From Sphagnum compactum (taxonomy: Eukaryota > Bryophyta > Sphagnopsida > Sphagnales), in the NCBI GenBank assembly GCA_965153455.1, contig OZ234498.1, positions 18,910,001-18,974,000 on the forward strand: 64,000 nucleotides of DNA. Reading direction: 5' to 3'. The position numbers were made by a program, and so were the translations under genes. This document shows, in pieces, positions 32,844-46,286 of this stretch; position 1 is the first letter of the stretch, and every line of letters begins with the position of its first letter. The notes under the pieces are model-generated. The model made no database searches. It was given only the letters and a program-made list of their open reading frames with translations, and was not told the DNA's origin.

Positions 32844-35800
32844 TCAGTTGTGCCTGATGGACCGTAGTTCCCAACCTCCCTCACCATCAATCAAGTGAAG
32901 TTCCATTGAGTGATAAGGTATCAATGCTGGACGCTGCAAAAACAAAACCACTTATATTATTTCAAACTGAAAACCCACTATTGTCTTAAATCACACATCC
33001 AATCGCACTCACAAACATCACTTTGTCTCCAAAGTACTGGGTTTTCAGGAGTGATCACAGCTTGCTTGTTGGCTCAGCTACAATCATTCCAAGTCCTAGA
33101 CATACCACATCAAAATCACCCCCTAAATGTGATACACTCTCTGACAACAAACAAGCATTAATCTGCATGTACATGACGTTTGAGCAACCTGTGAGATGGT
33201 GACAACCGCAATCCCAAGAGCCTGAGCTCGTTTGTAAAGACCCTCCTCCACATCCACACTCGTAGCGCTGTACAATAGTGCAGCAGATCACAATCAAACT
33301 TGACAAGCCTTCTTAGGATGCCTTGGTAACCATTTGAATTCAATAATTCTAAGATTTCAAAATCTTAAGCATGCTTAATGACTATCTATGTAACTGTTCA
33401 CTGGACAATGTCAGAGTTTCCAGTACCAGAAAAAGTGGAAACACTCAGTAATAGGCATTATTACTTCATGGTAGCCCTACAAGAAGGATCTTCTGCCTTG
33501 TTATTTACTCTGCTATCACATAATTTCCAGAAAGAGAGACATGAAATGAAGTGATTCAACCCAGAGATCAGCAGCATTGACGGCATGGAGATGTATAAGA
33601 GGCTTACTTGGTGCATTCATCCAGAATTCCAAACTTTGGGTGATGGAAGAATAACCGCGCCTGCCCAAGTAAAAAGCACCCATTAAGTCTGACCTGTTAG
33701 CTAATGACACTCTGGTGATCACCTCATATGTTACACTGATGTGCTTGCAAGCAAAATATTGTGAACCTCCTGTGGAAGGGTATTCAAATACTACCATGCC
33801 AAGGCGTTGCTGTTCTCCAAGAGACAGCATGTCTTCCCAGTTGGCTGATGCATCCCAGCCTCCTTCACGCTCCAGTAAATAGACAAGTCTTACATCTTCC
33901 AATATGGATTTCAACCTTTGGTCCAGAAACTCTACAAGATTTTGAGGGGTACTTGTCTGCACACTTAGAGGACTCCCGATTCCTATACTAAAAGAAATCC
34001 ACACAAACAGTAGTTGGCTTCACTTGGTGTACTTCCTGTGGGGCCCCAATGCACAAGGCTACATGAAAGATGAATATGAGCAAAAAAATATCATGATATA
34101 GCAAGGACCATTCATCACGTGATTGTCCTCTAGAGTCACAAAAGTTGCTAAATGGTGCATTCATTTCCTAATGTTGATCCCAGTCACAGCAAGGATAGAC
34201 AACCTGAGAAAAAGTAGTTACCATTGATGAGTCTCTCTTGCTCATTGTCTTCTAAGACTTTCCTGATGGCATCTGGAAGAGTCAGTGGGTAGATCAACTG
34301 ATCTCGAAGACTTCCCAAGGCAGTGTATGGTCGCTGAGGAACATAAAAAATCTCACGGCTTAAGCCAGTACTCTCATTATTTCCATCTGTTAGGAGCATC
34401 CCAGGCTTTACAATGCTTCCACTCACAATTGGCCACAACCCTCCAAGGACACGGAAGAGAGAGCTTTTTCCACTCCCATTTGGACCTATACCACCATGAC
34501 CCATCAGATGCAGCACTACATCATGAGTGCAAAGTAAAGATATTTTCCATGACATATCCATAGAGACATTTTAACAAGTTGAAGAAGGTAACCAGATTGA
34601 TGTGTGATCCCTCTATTTCTCAAGCAACTTCATTTCCCAACAAACTGCCAACAGCATGTGGCAGACCAACAATTCCATCAACTTCGTCCATTTAAGAAGA
34701 AAGGCAGAGTAGCATACCTGTAACCAACATGCTTTGACCAGCATTAATTTCGAATGTCAGCTTCTGGGCAAGTAACTTCTGCCCAGGTGTGACTATGTCC
34801 ACCTCTGAGAAGATAATGCCATTGTTGACAGGAAACTTCCTTCGTTGCTCTATCATTAATAGAGGATCTGGGGATATATATGACTTCTGAAATTTTGTAT
34901 CTGCAATGACAGGACAGACACAATTATCAACAATGATCATTATTTTATTGAGCAGGGCAAGCAGTCTCCCTTCTTAAAAAACTTCTCCTTGATTATGCAA
35001 GTCTTCACTGGAAAACTGTATTATTTAACTGGTGCTGAGCTCCTGCATAAAATGGTGCTTGGAAACCTATGTGACATATTCACACTACAGCAGCTGCCAT
35101 ACAAAAGTGAAGAAAAATTCAAAACAGCCCAGCAAATATCATATTCGTGAGGGAAATGAAGCTTCTCCTAGTCTGCAGTACAAAGATGGTGAACCTCACC
35201 ATGCTGGGCTGCACAAAGTAATTCTTCCAATTCAGAAACTCGGGTAATGCCACCTGAGAGCTCCAGAAATTTCCGGTAGAGCTCCATAATATCACCGAAT
35301 GCAAGAAAGCTTTGAGAAACCACTGATGCTAGAAAGCGCAGGTCATGTGCAAGCTCCGCTGCAGACCACATCACACAGGTCAGTGAATCATAATATGAGC
35401 TACCTGATCCATCTGTAGCAACTTAACCTGTAGGACTAGTCCAAGTACACTGAAAAGATGAAATGTCAAACATAAGGGAAAACGGCCAACCTTGCACAGA
35501 GACTTGAGCACGGTCTCCACCATGCTCAACTGCATACAGTAAGCTAAGCCCCCATGTCACATTGTGAGGCAGCTGCTTGGTGAGAAACTCATCCGCAATT
35601 CCAAAGAGCCAGCGCTTCCTCAGTAGTTTGTGAGAGTGTGCAAGTAATGTTCTGAAGCGACCTTCAACCACCTGCATGAACCCAAGTAAAATCTCTCACT
35701 CTAATCTTCAACATTGATAAATATTTGAACTTGCCTCCATCAATCATAGTAATCTCCAAGATGTTCAAAAGGGTACAAGTGGCACTAGAGATGTTGATTA

Positions 35801-38800
35801 GGATGAGTAGGTAAAATCGTACTGCTTGTTCATGTGAGCCTCCTCCAAAGAAAGCCACAGATTCTGCATGTGTACGAAGCCTGGAGTGTGTGTACCTACA
35901 GAGGAAATGACAACACATCTGACATGAATGTCCATTTCCACAACTGGCACTCTTACATGGAGCTTTTCATATCCACTGGTGAAAAGAGTTCCATACCTGA
36001 AAGACCCCTCAAGCTGCTGCTCTTTGCTTGTCAAAGCTCCAAAGTCAGGTGTAATCACATGCAGAAAACCCAAGCCCAGCAACATGTATGCATACAAGAT
36101 GCCCACCCCTCTCCTACCAGTGAGGCTTTTCATTCGCATGGTGAACCTGCAACCCATTAATGGCACTCACAGCTCCAATTTCAAAACACATCACATCCCA
36201 CAGCTACATTCTGCTGGAATAGCCCCCCTTTGATTAAACAATTGACATCAAAACTCTAGTGCAAGAACCCACAAGTTGGGAGCTTGAACTCACCAGAGAA
36301 TATCCACCAAGGGCTTCACCATGCCTGTGACCAGTCCTGAAAGATCACTGCATAGTTTGTCCACATCTTGAGTTATCCGTTGGTCAGCATCCATGCCACT
36401 TTCAGACAAGTGTACTGCCTGCAATGTCCCAATTCCCAGTAGTCATGGAACATGATTATTTTAGTTCACAATTTCCAGAAAAAATCATGCAACTTCCATC
36501 TGTATGCAACTGCCATATTGTGCCCAGTCCTTGGGTACTTAACAACTTGTTGATCACATTCATAAGCTGCAGGGAGGGAGGGAGGGAGGGCTGCCTGTAG
36601 TCAATAAGTAAGGCCCTATTACAATGTGATTCTCTGAAAGCTGCAATTTGTGACATCTCACCTTATAGTATGCATTGTTTTGGAAGTACAGCTTGGAGAG
36701 AGACTCAGTCAAGCGGTACTGCCAACCGAGAGCTAGCTTGGCAGTCAAGTTCCTGATCACAAAAGCATCAACATCAACTATCATCACAAAAGCATCAACG
36801 ATCAAGCATCACAGTTTGATAACAGCATCCATGCCTAAGTTCATTCAGTTTGCCCAAAAAAATGGCATTTCAACAACATGCTTCAAGCTTTGCAAAGAAA
36901 ATTTGGAAGGGGAATGCAAGATGTGGTCCAAGAAGAGGTGCTTAAAGACCTAAGCGAGGGAGCAACAATGGCAGAAGCAACACTCTGGAGTACACTTATG
37001 CCTGTCAGACGAATAAAAGCTGCTTTGTCCTGATGCAAAACATGCTTCAAACTTGTGCCTGCCAATCCCAATCAACCCACTCAGGGTGCTACCAGCAGCA
37101 CACACTGCCTTCAATATTTGATCAGTAGCCTCTAAGAGCAGCAAAAGCATAACACCAGCATCAAAGGGACCATAATATCAATCATGACAGCGTACCATTG
37201 AGATCTGCAATACGGTCAGAAATCCAAGTGCGGCTCACAACAAGCAATGCCACAGCCAGGAGCTGACCACCTTGCTTACCCAATATAGTGGGTACCTGCC
37301 CACAGCCATGACCACCTTCAGAGCTGAACTCAGACCTGTGATCTGGACAAGGAACCAATTCTTCGGATGATTGCACAACATGTTGCTGAAATCAATTGGT
37401 TGAATGGAAACTAGTGTATACTTTGGAATAAATCAACACCCCAGATACCACCTCAACAGTTGCTTCAGGATAACAAGATGCTGTATATCTCAGGTTTCCC
37501 ATTTCTTAATGACCCTGGGTTAACTATGATCAAGATGAATGAGAAAACTGAACAATTAACAGACTATACCCATGAAAATTTCACCATCATCAGCAACTAC
37601 AAAAACCACACTTCTCTGCAGTTGCTAAGGTAGACTTACCAAAACTTTTAACAAGGAGCTGACCCGTGCAGGCATTGTTCGAGGTTCTGCATGCAACCTT
37701 GGGACCACTGGAATTGTTGTAAGAATGTCAGGAGGAGGGGATGTTGCCAAAATAGTGCTCATGTATGTATCATCTGCTTGTGAATCCTTATGTGTGTCCT
37801 GCAAAAATTGTAGAAGATACAAATAATGAATTGCTTGCACCCATTTTCTAAAGAACAACACAACTTTCCTCGAATCACAAAACTTATCAATGCAATTATA
37901 CACATCATCAAGAGCATACATATTCCGAGATTGTCTAACTAGACAAAAGGCAATAGGGTACCTTGGTTGTTGAGGCAACAAAATGCTCCTGGACCACCCC
38001 TGCATCTGACTGACGATCTGTTTGCAGTTCACAATCCTCATAATCCTTGTCAACCTGTGAAAGGATCTGCAATGATGTATCTCTGAGAAAACAAATGATA
38101 TCAATCAGCATCACAGTCCTTTAAACTCCCTAAGAAGAGGGATCTAGGTTGTCAAGTATGCACTCTGTGTTAAAACATAACCTCCTGTTTCTAGTACCAA
38201 TGTATGACTCAGTGAAAAAGCACCTTCAAATTTTGTGGGAGGCACCCACTAAGAGACCCAAGTGTAATCTCCTAACCTTTTGTAGTGAACACTCCAGCCA
38301 CCCTCACCATCAAGGGAAAGAACAGTGTTGTGGAAGGCCACAAGAGCAGGACGGTGAGAGATGGTGACACAAGAGGTGCCCATGGCTCGGACCTTTTTGC
38401 AAAAGCGTTCCTCCATGTCAGTGGTAACAGCACTGGTGCACTCATCCAGAATTGCAAAAGCTGGACGGTGATAGAAGAGACGAGCCATACCTAGGCGCTG
38501 CTGCTCTCCCAAGGACAACTCATTGGCCCAGTTCACTTCCTCTGCTGGCAAGTAACGTTCAAGCAAGTATTCCAGGTCCACCTAAATTAAAGAAAATATG
38601 GACTCCATTAGAGTGGGGCTGGCAATGGTTGTCGATAAGAGACAGACTGGAATTGATTCACCAATTGCATGTAGGGGGGTTGCACACATGGTACAAACTT
38701 GCATGGGAAAAGCCTACTATGTTGCAGATTTCAATAAAAGCAAGACTTGATTTTGTGCATCATCCACAACTACAGTGATTGATGCCTACAAAGGAAATGG

Positions 38801-41800
38801 CAACACACATTTCTTAGCAATTCACACATGCCATCCATTGTCAGTGGCTGTGTCTCTTCTGCAGCAGTAAGTGGGTAGATGAGCTGGTCACGTAAAGTCC
38901 CTACTGCCATGTAAGGCCGCTGAGGTACATAGAAAATTTCATGACTCAAATCTGCTCCTGTTCCAGGCTTTGCAATTTGACCTGCCACTAGAGGCCAGAG
39001 CCCTCCCAGAACTCGAAATAAGGAGCTCTTCCCACTACCATTTGGACCTGGAACACATATCCACTGGTCAATCCTATGAAATACAGAGCACATCCATCAT
39101 TTGTTTGCCCCCAATTCACATCAAAAGGAGGACAATTTAGGTGGCTAAGATGACACCAAAGCATTACCAGATCACGACCATCTGTCACAGTCTATGAACA
39201 CAGGAAGTTCAAGCTTTGGAGTGGCAACGTGGTAGCACCAGAGTAGTCACTATTTCCAGGATCATAAGACAGATTTCCCAGATCAAGTCTAGGACTCAAC
39301 TGATTTGCAAAAGAATTCACAGGAAACTGAGCTGTGAAACTTCCAGAGTCAGAATTTTCCATATGTTTTGGCTCCCTAGGAGCTAAAAGTGGAAGGCAAA
39401 GGCAAAGCCCTACCAGTTATCAGAAGATTTGAGCCTTGTTCCACCTTCAAGGTCAGGTTTTCCACCAAGATGTTGCCTGTAGGTGTTACTACCTGCATCA
39501 TATCAAAAAACTCATGAAAAGAACTACAGAATTGGACAGTCTACAATTGTGAAGTGCCCTGAAATGACAAGGAAACCAGGCTGAATTGACCACTGACCTT
39601 CACACCTTCAAACGCAATGTATTTTGCTTCCACAAAGTAGCTATCACCCTCTCTGTTACTAACAACCCTACTACCACCAGCAAGTCGCAGCTCTCTTGCC
39701 ACTGCAATAAGCTCACGAATGCGATCTGCATACCCACTGCAATCAGACCAACCTGGATACAATTAGTCACACTTAACCTTGGGACACATACTTCAGGCAG
39801 TGATTCCAGGGCATGATTTGACCCAACAAAAGCATGTAGATTGGCTGTAGATGTAGGTTCACCTGACACGAGAAAGACGGCGGGAGCTGCTGGCAAGAGT
39901 ACCCATTGCCAGGAACAGGGAGATAATCACACTAGTATGATACCGCATGTTACTGAGCATCTTGGCACGGCCAAGTGTTGAACTATCAGGTCTCATGTTG
40001 CCTCCAAAAAAGGGTCCAATAATGAGGACAACAGCAAAAGTGGCTCCCAGATATTTGAGAAAACAGTCCTGAATCATGCCAAACCACCACTGCGTGTGGA
40101 GCACTTTGTCCAGATGCCTTACAAGTGACTTGAACTGCTGCTTTATGATTGACGCCTCACGTGCTTGTCCTCCATAGAATGCAATGCTTTCAGAATGTGT
40201 TCGTATTCGTGAATGCAGCTGCCTATATTCCCCTTCCAGTTGCTGCTCAGTTGACATTAGCCTCCCAAATGGTGGTGACAGGGCCCCCGTTATTACCCCT
40301 GCCCCTATCACATAACCCTACATCAACATCACCTCACTCATTTCAGGCCCCATCTCCCCGACCAAATTAGAAAGCCCAGAAAAAAAATTCAAAAGAGCTG
40401 CAAAAAGAGTTGAGGAATACAAAACTCTACACTTGCTGGATTACAGAGGCCAAGAACTGGCAGACAGATTAGGACCCAATGTGTCAAATAGTATAACACA
40501 AATTCTCATTGAACAAAAACCAACTCAGACCCAATAATGAGCTAGAAGTGACATACCAGAATGCCAAGAGCATATTTGGGATGGGCATAACTACACAATC
40601 GCCATGTATAGAGACATGCATCAAAAGTGGCCATAATATTCTCCTGTATAAGGTCACTAAGTTCTGCACAAAACCTCGGAATGTCACTGGCTATTCTCTG
40701 CTCAGCATTGCTGATCCGAGGATCCACATGCGACATCTTGTAATACGTCATGTTCTGCCACAGCCAGCAATAAGTTATTCCACACTAAGTTCTTGAAGGT
40801 TGAACAAAATCTCCAAAAAGCCACCACCTTGCTGCAGCATTAACTGTGCCACTACCAGAAAATTGGGCAGTCACTGAACAATCTGCTGTACATTAGGTGC
40901 AACTGCAGATGCAATGGTCACAATGGACAAAAGAGAATCCCTCAAGCAACTTTTCATCAAAACCCACACAGAGCCTGCATGGCCAAAGGTATTGACAGAC
41001 ATACAGGACACTCATACATTCATCCTTAGATTAACACTACCAGTATTAAGCACAAAGAATATGAAAGGATCTATCTCCAGGATTAATCTCCTGTCCCTTG
41101 GATTTCAGAAGATACCCTACCTGAAAGTAATCGGCATGGACACGATCAGTCAAAATCTTCCGGAATCGTAAGCTCAAGGTCCCAGTCAGGAACTTTGTGG
41201 TTGATATGAGAACAGATTGCAGAAGACACAGCACCAGATTTTCTGAAATCAGTCGCATGAAGAGGGGTACACGACGCAAGAATGCAGCCCTGAACAAAAA
41301 CCCTTGCACCCTGGCTAGTCTGTTCCCCAACGCTGTCCTCAACACCTGTGTCATGATTACATGATTGCACATGTTATCAACATTGGCTTACAAATTTATC
41401 AGTAAAACCATGACATAGGAATATTTCAACTTCCAATTCCTGAAGATAAAATAAACTTGGAAGGGGCCATAGGGTATTTCCATTGCAAAATAAAGTGCAC
41501 ATCCAGTGATATACTAACAATAAAAGGCAATGATTCTTCTGAAGGAATGCATCAGAACTAGAACTCCAAATGCATCCCATAAATTTTGACAGCAATGTAT
41601 CATTTGACATAGAAAAGGCCTCATACCGCTATGGCAGCTAATGACAATAGATTCTCCATGCCTCTCTTGCCCATGTGTGCCAGAAGGATGGCACCCACCA
41701 CCTTGACTGACTTCAGCCCACGCCTCTTCTGTTTTCCTTTCTGCAAAACTCCATCACTCCTTTCCTTTGTACCTTTGACAACCTCTCTGTTTGTATCTCC

Positions 41801-42880
41801 TGCAGGTGCAACCAGATGTCGAGGAGGATTTTGTCGCTGTCCATTGCAGTGGCTATATGCCAATCCACCTCCTGCAAACAACACGGCAGCTACAACTGCC
41901 AATGCTTTCCTGTAACCATCCAACCATCCAGCTCTCTTTAGATATTCGGAGACTTCTCTGCACCATTAAACCAGATTTTACAAAAAAACAACAGTAGTTT
42001 CATTGATTCAAAAGACCTTCTCACTGTGTACAAAAACTTGCTCCTTTAGATAACACACAAAAATTTGGGGAGGGCTGGAGGGGACATAGGACACCTCTTT
42101 GGAGTGAACAGTTGTGACTGGCTTTGCCCTTTGTGCTTCAGTGCATGTGTTAGTTGCACTGAAGACATCACGAAGCGATTCTGTTGCAACCCTAAACCCT
42201 CCTCCTCCACTGCACCCAATTCATCACAACTGTTCAATTGGGGTTGCCATCTTCACTTGGAAAAAATCAAACAACTGGTGTCACATTAAACCCTTTCCTA
42301 CCACATAAAGCCAAAACCCATTGCTGCCACCAACTAAGGTATAATAACCCTATCTCCCCACTCGTTCTTCACATCCTTCTGAACATTGCAAGCTCTGTGG
42401 CATATATGAATCAATGCAACACAATATTGACTTCCCAAGCGACACACAACATCCGACTCCCAGTTTCCCAGCTCCACTACTACCGTCAGGAACCCTAAAA
42501 TCAAAAATTGTCTTGAGAAACAAGCAAACCAATCCCAATTTCGAGGTCTCTGAGTTACAACAACTTTGCGAAAACATAAGCTAGAGAAAAACATAAAACC
42601 ATTCTGGAAAAATTGAATTAAATTAAAATTACAAAGCCACTCACGGTGTTCAATCCCACAGCATCGTCACGGAGCGCCCAAAACCTGTTGTTGTTGTATC
42701 ATACACAGACGACGATTGCATTTTGGTTGGTGGTGGTGAAGATCGCTCGCGGCGATCGCGACATTCATTCAAACGGCAGCTCAAAAATTCATTTCAGGAA
42801 CAAGAAAAGAAGTGAAAAGGAAACTCGGCCCTCCCCTCTCAAAGGAAAGGGACTTACATGGTATGACCTAAAGAGACCAT
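32844..42880 (-). CDS. PXA1: Full-length peroxisomal ABC transporter (PXA1/COMATOSE, ABCD class)
   Basis: It moves fatty acids or acyl-CoAs and jasmonate/auxin precursors into the peroxisome for beta-oxidation. I traced 25 phase-consistent exons: 42880-42858, 41957-41627, 41345-41121, 40754-40557, 40317-39863, 39736-39598, 39492-39414, 39047-38809, 38581-38277, 38082-37962, 37798-37640, 37295-37196, 37058-36950, 36752-36662, 36418-36294, 36146-35997, 35895-35823, 35671-35491, 35358-35200, 34900-34718, 34485-34222, 33982-33795, 33660-33608, 33267-33189, 32933-32844. They encode 1,372 residues (Arabidopsis PXA1 is about 1,337). The order is TMD1, NBD1 (Walker [10 protein letters not shown] about 484, LSLGEQQ about 584, ILDECTSA about 604), TMD2 ([22 protein letters not shown]), NBD2 (GPNGSGKSS about 1149, LSLGEQQ about 1289, [15 protein letters not shown] about 1310). 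Both ATP sites look intact. The 23-nt first exon is inferred from a clean donor and matching phase and is the least certain part. Confidence 0.95.
36571..36592 (+). repeat. (GGGA)n microsatellite in PXA1 intron 14
   Basis: Four or five consecutive GGGA/GGGAG units on the + strand, so C-rich in the PXA1 transcript. Four G-runs could in principle form a quadruplex in DNA. Confidence 0.85.
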
Positions 42881-43060
42881 GAACCCCTCAAGCGGCCCAA
42901 AATCTGCATCAGTCTGTGCGCGACAGAGCTCCAAAGCTTTGCAAAAGGAAAGAAACCAAACTGGAGGCAACAAAGGGAGGTTCTAATACATTTTGATTTG
43001 TGGTTGTGAAGCGACAAAAGAGCAGCAATCTTCAACGACGGTGCTGCTCCGCGCGAGAGA

Positions 43061-43063
43061 CTC

Positions 43064-43090
<27 letters not shown>
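43061..43090 (+). promoter_or_regulatory. CT-repeat near the presumed PXA1 transcription start
   Basis: A (CT)n run of about 14 units lies about 180-210 bp upstream of the inferred PXA1 ATG, so GA-rich on the gene's own strand. This is the usual position of GA/CT repeats in plant 5' leaders. Regulatory role is inferred. Confidence 0.4.
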
Positions 43091-43094
<4 letters not shown>

Positions 43095-43161
43095 GCAAAA
43101 CTCGCTTGCCTTCTTCTTCACTCCCTCTTTCCCTCTTTCCTTAATGAATCCACATCCCAAT

Positions 43162-43620
43162 TCACGTCCCACTCCACGTCCCAAACACAGGTCCTGACTA
43201 GTAGACAGTATGTCGTGGAGGAGTTGAAAGACCCGAAATCGACATCCTAATTCAAGTGTTCATCGACACCTCGAATTGACGTGGACCATCACCTCATTAT
43301 ACCGATCCCTACAAAACGTCCACATATCATTCCACGTCCAAATGCAGGTCCTGACTAGTAGCCAGTATGTCGTGGAGGAGTTGAAGCACCTGCAATCGAC
43401 ATCCTAATTCAGGTCTTTATCGGCAGCTCGAATTTGACATGGACCGTCACTTCATCCAGATCATCGCTACGGAAGTGCCCACGTCCCAAAATGAAGGTCC
43501 TGAGTAGTAGCCAGTATGTCGTGGACTTAAAACACCTGCAATTGATGTCCTAATTCAGGTCTTGATCGACAGCTCGAATTGATGTGGACAGTCACTTCAT
43601 ACCGATTGCAACAAAATGCC
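43162..43620. repeat. Three tandem ~150 bp units upstream of PXA1
   Basis: The block GGTCCTGA(C/G)TAGTAG occurs at about 43,190, 43,347 and 43,496 (spacings about 157 and 149). It is followed each time by 'cagtatgtcgtgga', 'acctgcaat(c)ga', 'tcctaattcaggt' and 'agctcgaatt'. Several ACGT cores (CACGTCC, GACGTGG) are repeated with it. The array begins about 280 bp upstream of the inferred ATG. Confidence 0.85.
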
Positions 43621-46286
43621 CCCCTAAAACTTCCCTAATTCGAGGTCTCAAAATAAAATTCAGATCTCAAATTAAAGTCTAGCGGAGGGCCTGATGTGAC
43701 GAAGTGGTCGGTAAATTCATTCCTCAGATATTCCTCAAATCGAGGTCCTTTTTTGGAAAAAAGACCCAACTTCCTTCATGATTCGAGATCCTTAATTGAC
43801 GTGGCGTTGAATGATTGGACAGAACGTCTGCAGTTATTAAAGGTAAATGGGGACCGCAAACAGAAACCCAAGCTCTCGATTGGGACGTCACTCAGGTCCA
43901 GAAGTTGTCTTCTCACTTCTCGATTGGGACGTCAAAACTTAAGCCTCAGAGATCGTCAGAGACGATGGCGATTCCCTTTTCTTGCATTTTAGTGTAAACC
44001 TTTGTTTTCTGGTGATGCATTTGGTGATGGCGTGAGGAGCGAATGCGTGTGCAGAAGGACTTGTATTGTGCACTCTTTGTGTTCGTGAAGCGTGCGTGTG
44101 TAAGTAAGTGTACATGTTTGTTGAGTGTTCTTTACGTAAAGTATTTCTGTGGCAAACAAAAGCTTGTGTTGAAGTGTGCATGTGTGAGTGTGTGGAGGAA
44201 AAAGCTTTGAGTACATACGAAGGAAGAGGAGGAGAGAAAATAGAGAGAGGGAGAAAGATTTGAAATGATTTGAATTATGATGTCAATTGCATGCGTGAAA
44301 ATTTGTGTGTGTTTTTTATGTGTGGGAAACAGGAAATGCAAGTATGGAGCAAGAGGGGGAGTAGGAGGACAACAAGGAAGGAACTGTTGTCACATTTGGA
44401 ATGTGGAATGTGTGCATGATGATTGCATGATTATTTTAACATCAAAATTTTTGTAAGTAAATTGTATTTGAAACATGGTTTTTTTCTTCGACAAATTTGT
44501 TCTTTTGTAGATCGCAGATATTAAATGGTGTAATTGATTTTGTGAAAACATGAAAGAAAATTGTATTTGAAACATTGTGGATTTTCTTTTTTCATCAACA
44601 ACTTTTTTTTTCTTTTTCTTGCTTTGTAGTTCAATGATGTCTATAATTGTGTTTAGACAATATAATTGATTGTATGAAAATAAGAGTCATTTCCATATGT
44701 TAGCGTAATAAATTTGCATAATCCTTTGTATGGTCATCCTTAGACAATTTCAAAAACATTTCCAAGTATAACTATTTCACCCTTTCCTTACCCACCAACA
44801 TGGATATGAAAAAGCAAATTAACATGTGCATTTTCATGTCTATGATATTTATATTAAATTGAGATTAAATTTGACATTGACATACATAATAATGATGAAT
44901 TATTGATAATCCTATGGAAACATAATAAGAAGGAAAATTGTCACTGGTAGTGTGTACCAACGTGGAATCCAAGTTGATTACATGGAAACACAATTGGTAT
45001 GTTAGTGTTTAATAGATTAAATGAAAACATGAGTAATTTATGCATTTTGAATGAATGGAACACTACCAATATGATGTGTTAGGAACATCTTTTTCAGGAT
45101 TTAATTTTTTCACTTGTGCATTTTTATGGAGATAAAAATTAACCAAAACCTAAAAGTAGTATGATGTGGGCATGACAATTGTGGTTTTTAAAGTTTCTAT
45201 TACATTTTGCTATCAGTATTGTTTTATATTTTTTTGGATGGTTTAGGAATGTTGGTTGGTCACCTATCCCAAATATTTTTGTAAGGTGTTTAACATCCAT
45301 GTTCATGTATTATTTGGTCCCACCAATTGTTACAACTTTTGGCAAACATGAAGCATCAAGGGTGAAAGGAGGAAAAAGGTAGCCAAACAATGTGTGGATA
45401 GTCCTTAAAAATTGTTTTTGGAAAATTTGAAAAATCATCATGTGAACACTATATATCAAAAAAATTGTTTTATTTTAAAAATAAGTTCTTATACTTTCAA
45501 AGTTGCAGTGACAAAATTTTCATGAAAATTCACCATGTTTCAAAAGTCCTTTTACATGTTTAAAGCACTTAAAAAAAAGCATGTGGACAAGTTGTTTTTT
45601 TGTATCAAAAGTTCTTTTCCCTTATCAAATGTTCACCAAATCGTTTCAAATTTTTTGTGAATTTTAATATATTCCACAAGAAGGGATCCATGTGTTCAAA
45701 ACATTCAAAAAATAAAAATACATTTCATTTTAGATTTTAATATTTGAATGTCCTTTTACATTATTATAGTTTTGAATTTGTAATCATGGTTCAAAGTAAA
45801 GTTATAGATTTGATTATAATGTAAGGCTTGATGCAAAAAAAAAAAAAAAGTTTTTATCATGTTATATGTCATATTTGGCTTCAAATTTGATATTCAGTTT
45901 AAGAAACTATGTGAAAAATGCAGTATAAATAATAGAAAATTGCCACATGGAAAATGCAATCCTTGGAAAGGACTTTGACATTAGCGTGATTAGCTCATTT
46001 TTTCATGTTTTCACCCTCAAACAAATTTCCTATTATATTTGAAAGGTGTTTTTTACACATTGATAATGCGTCTTCAAAAACAAGAAAAACCTTAGGCCTA
46101 CAAGAAATCTTTTACTCTTATCATTTTGTGATCTACATATGTTTAAACTTATGATAATCTTCAAATCAGTAAGGGGATAAGTAATGTTCATCAACAAGGT
46201 ACAATATCAAATACAAAGCCAAACTTAACTTCATCTTATCATAGTTTTTTTTAAAGCCCCAATTGTGAAGTCTTAACCAATGTTAT
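43621..46286. other. Intergenic DNA, no gene seen
   Basis: Continues the 'tcgaggtc' style of the upstream array to about 43,950, including 'tctcgattgggacgtca' twice at about 43,875 and 43,919. It then becomes TG-rich (44,000-44,350) and AT-rich. An open frame at 45,179-45,382 is hydrophobic and Phe/Ile-rich but resembles nothing known. Confidence 0.5.

Noticed and set aside
38050-38060. A separate intron between ILSQ and DYED in PXA1
   Set aside because: The gap would be only 9 bp. Reading straight through stays in frame, so it is one exon (38,082-37,962).
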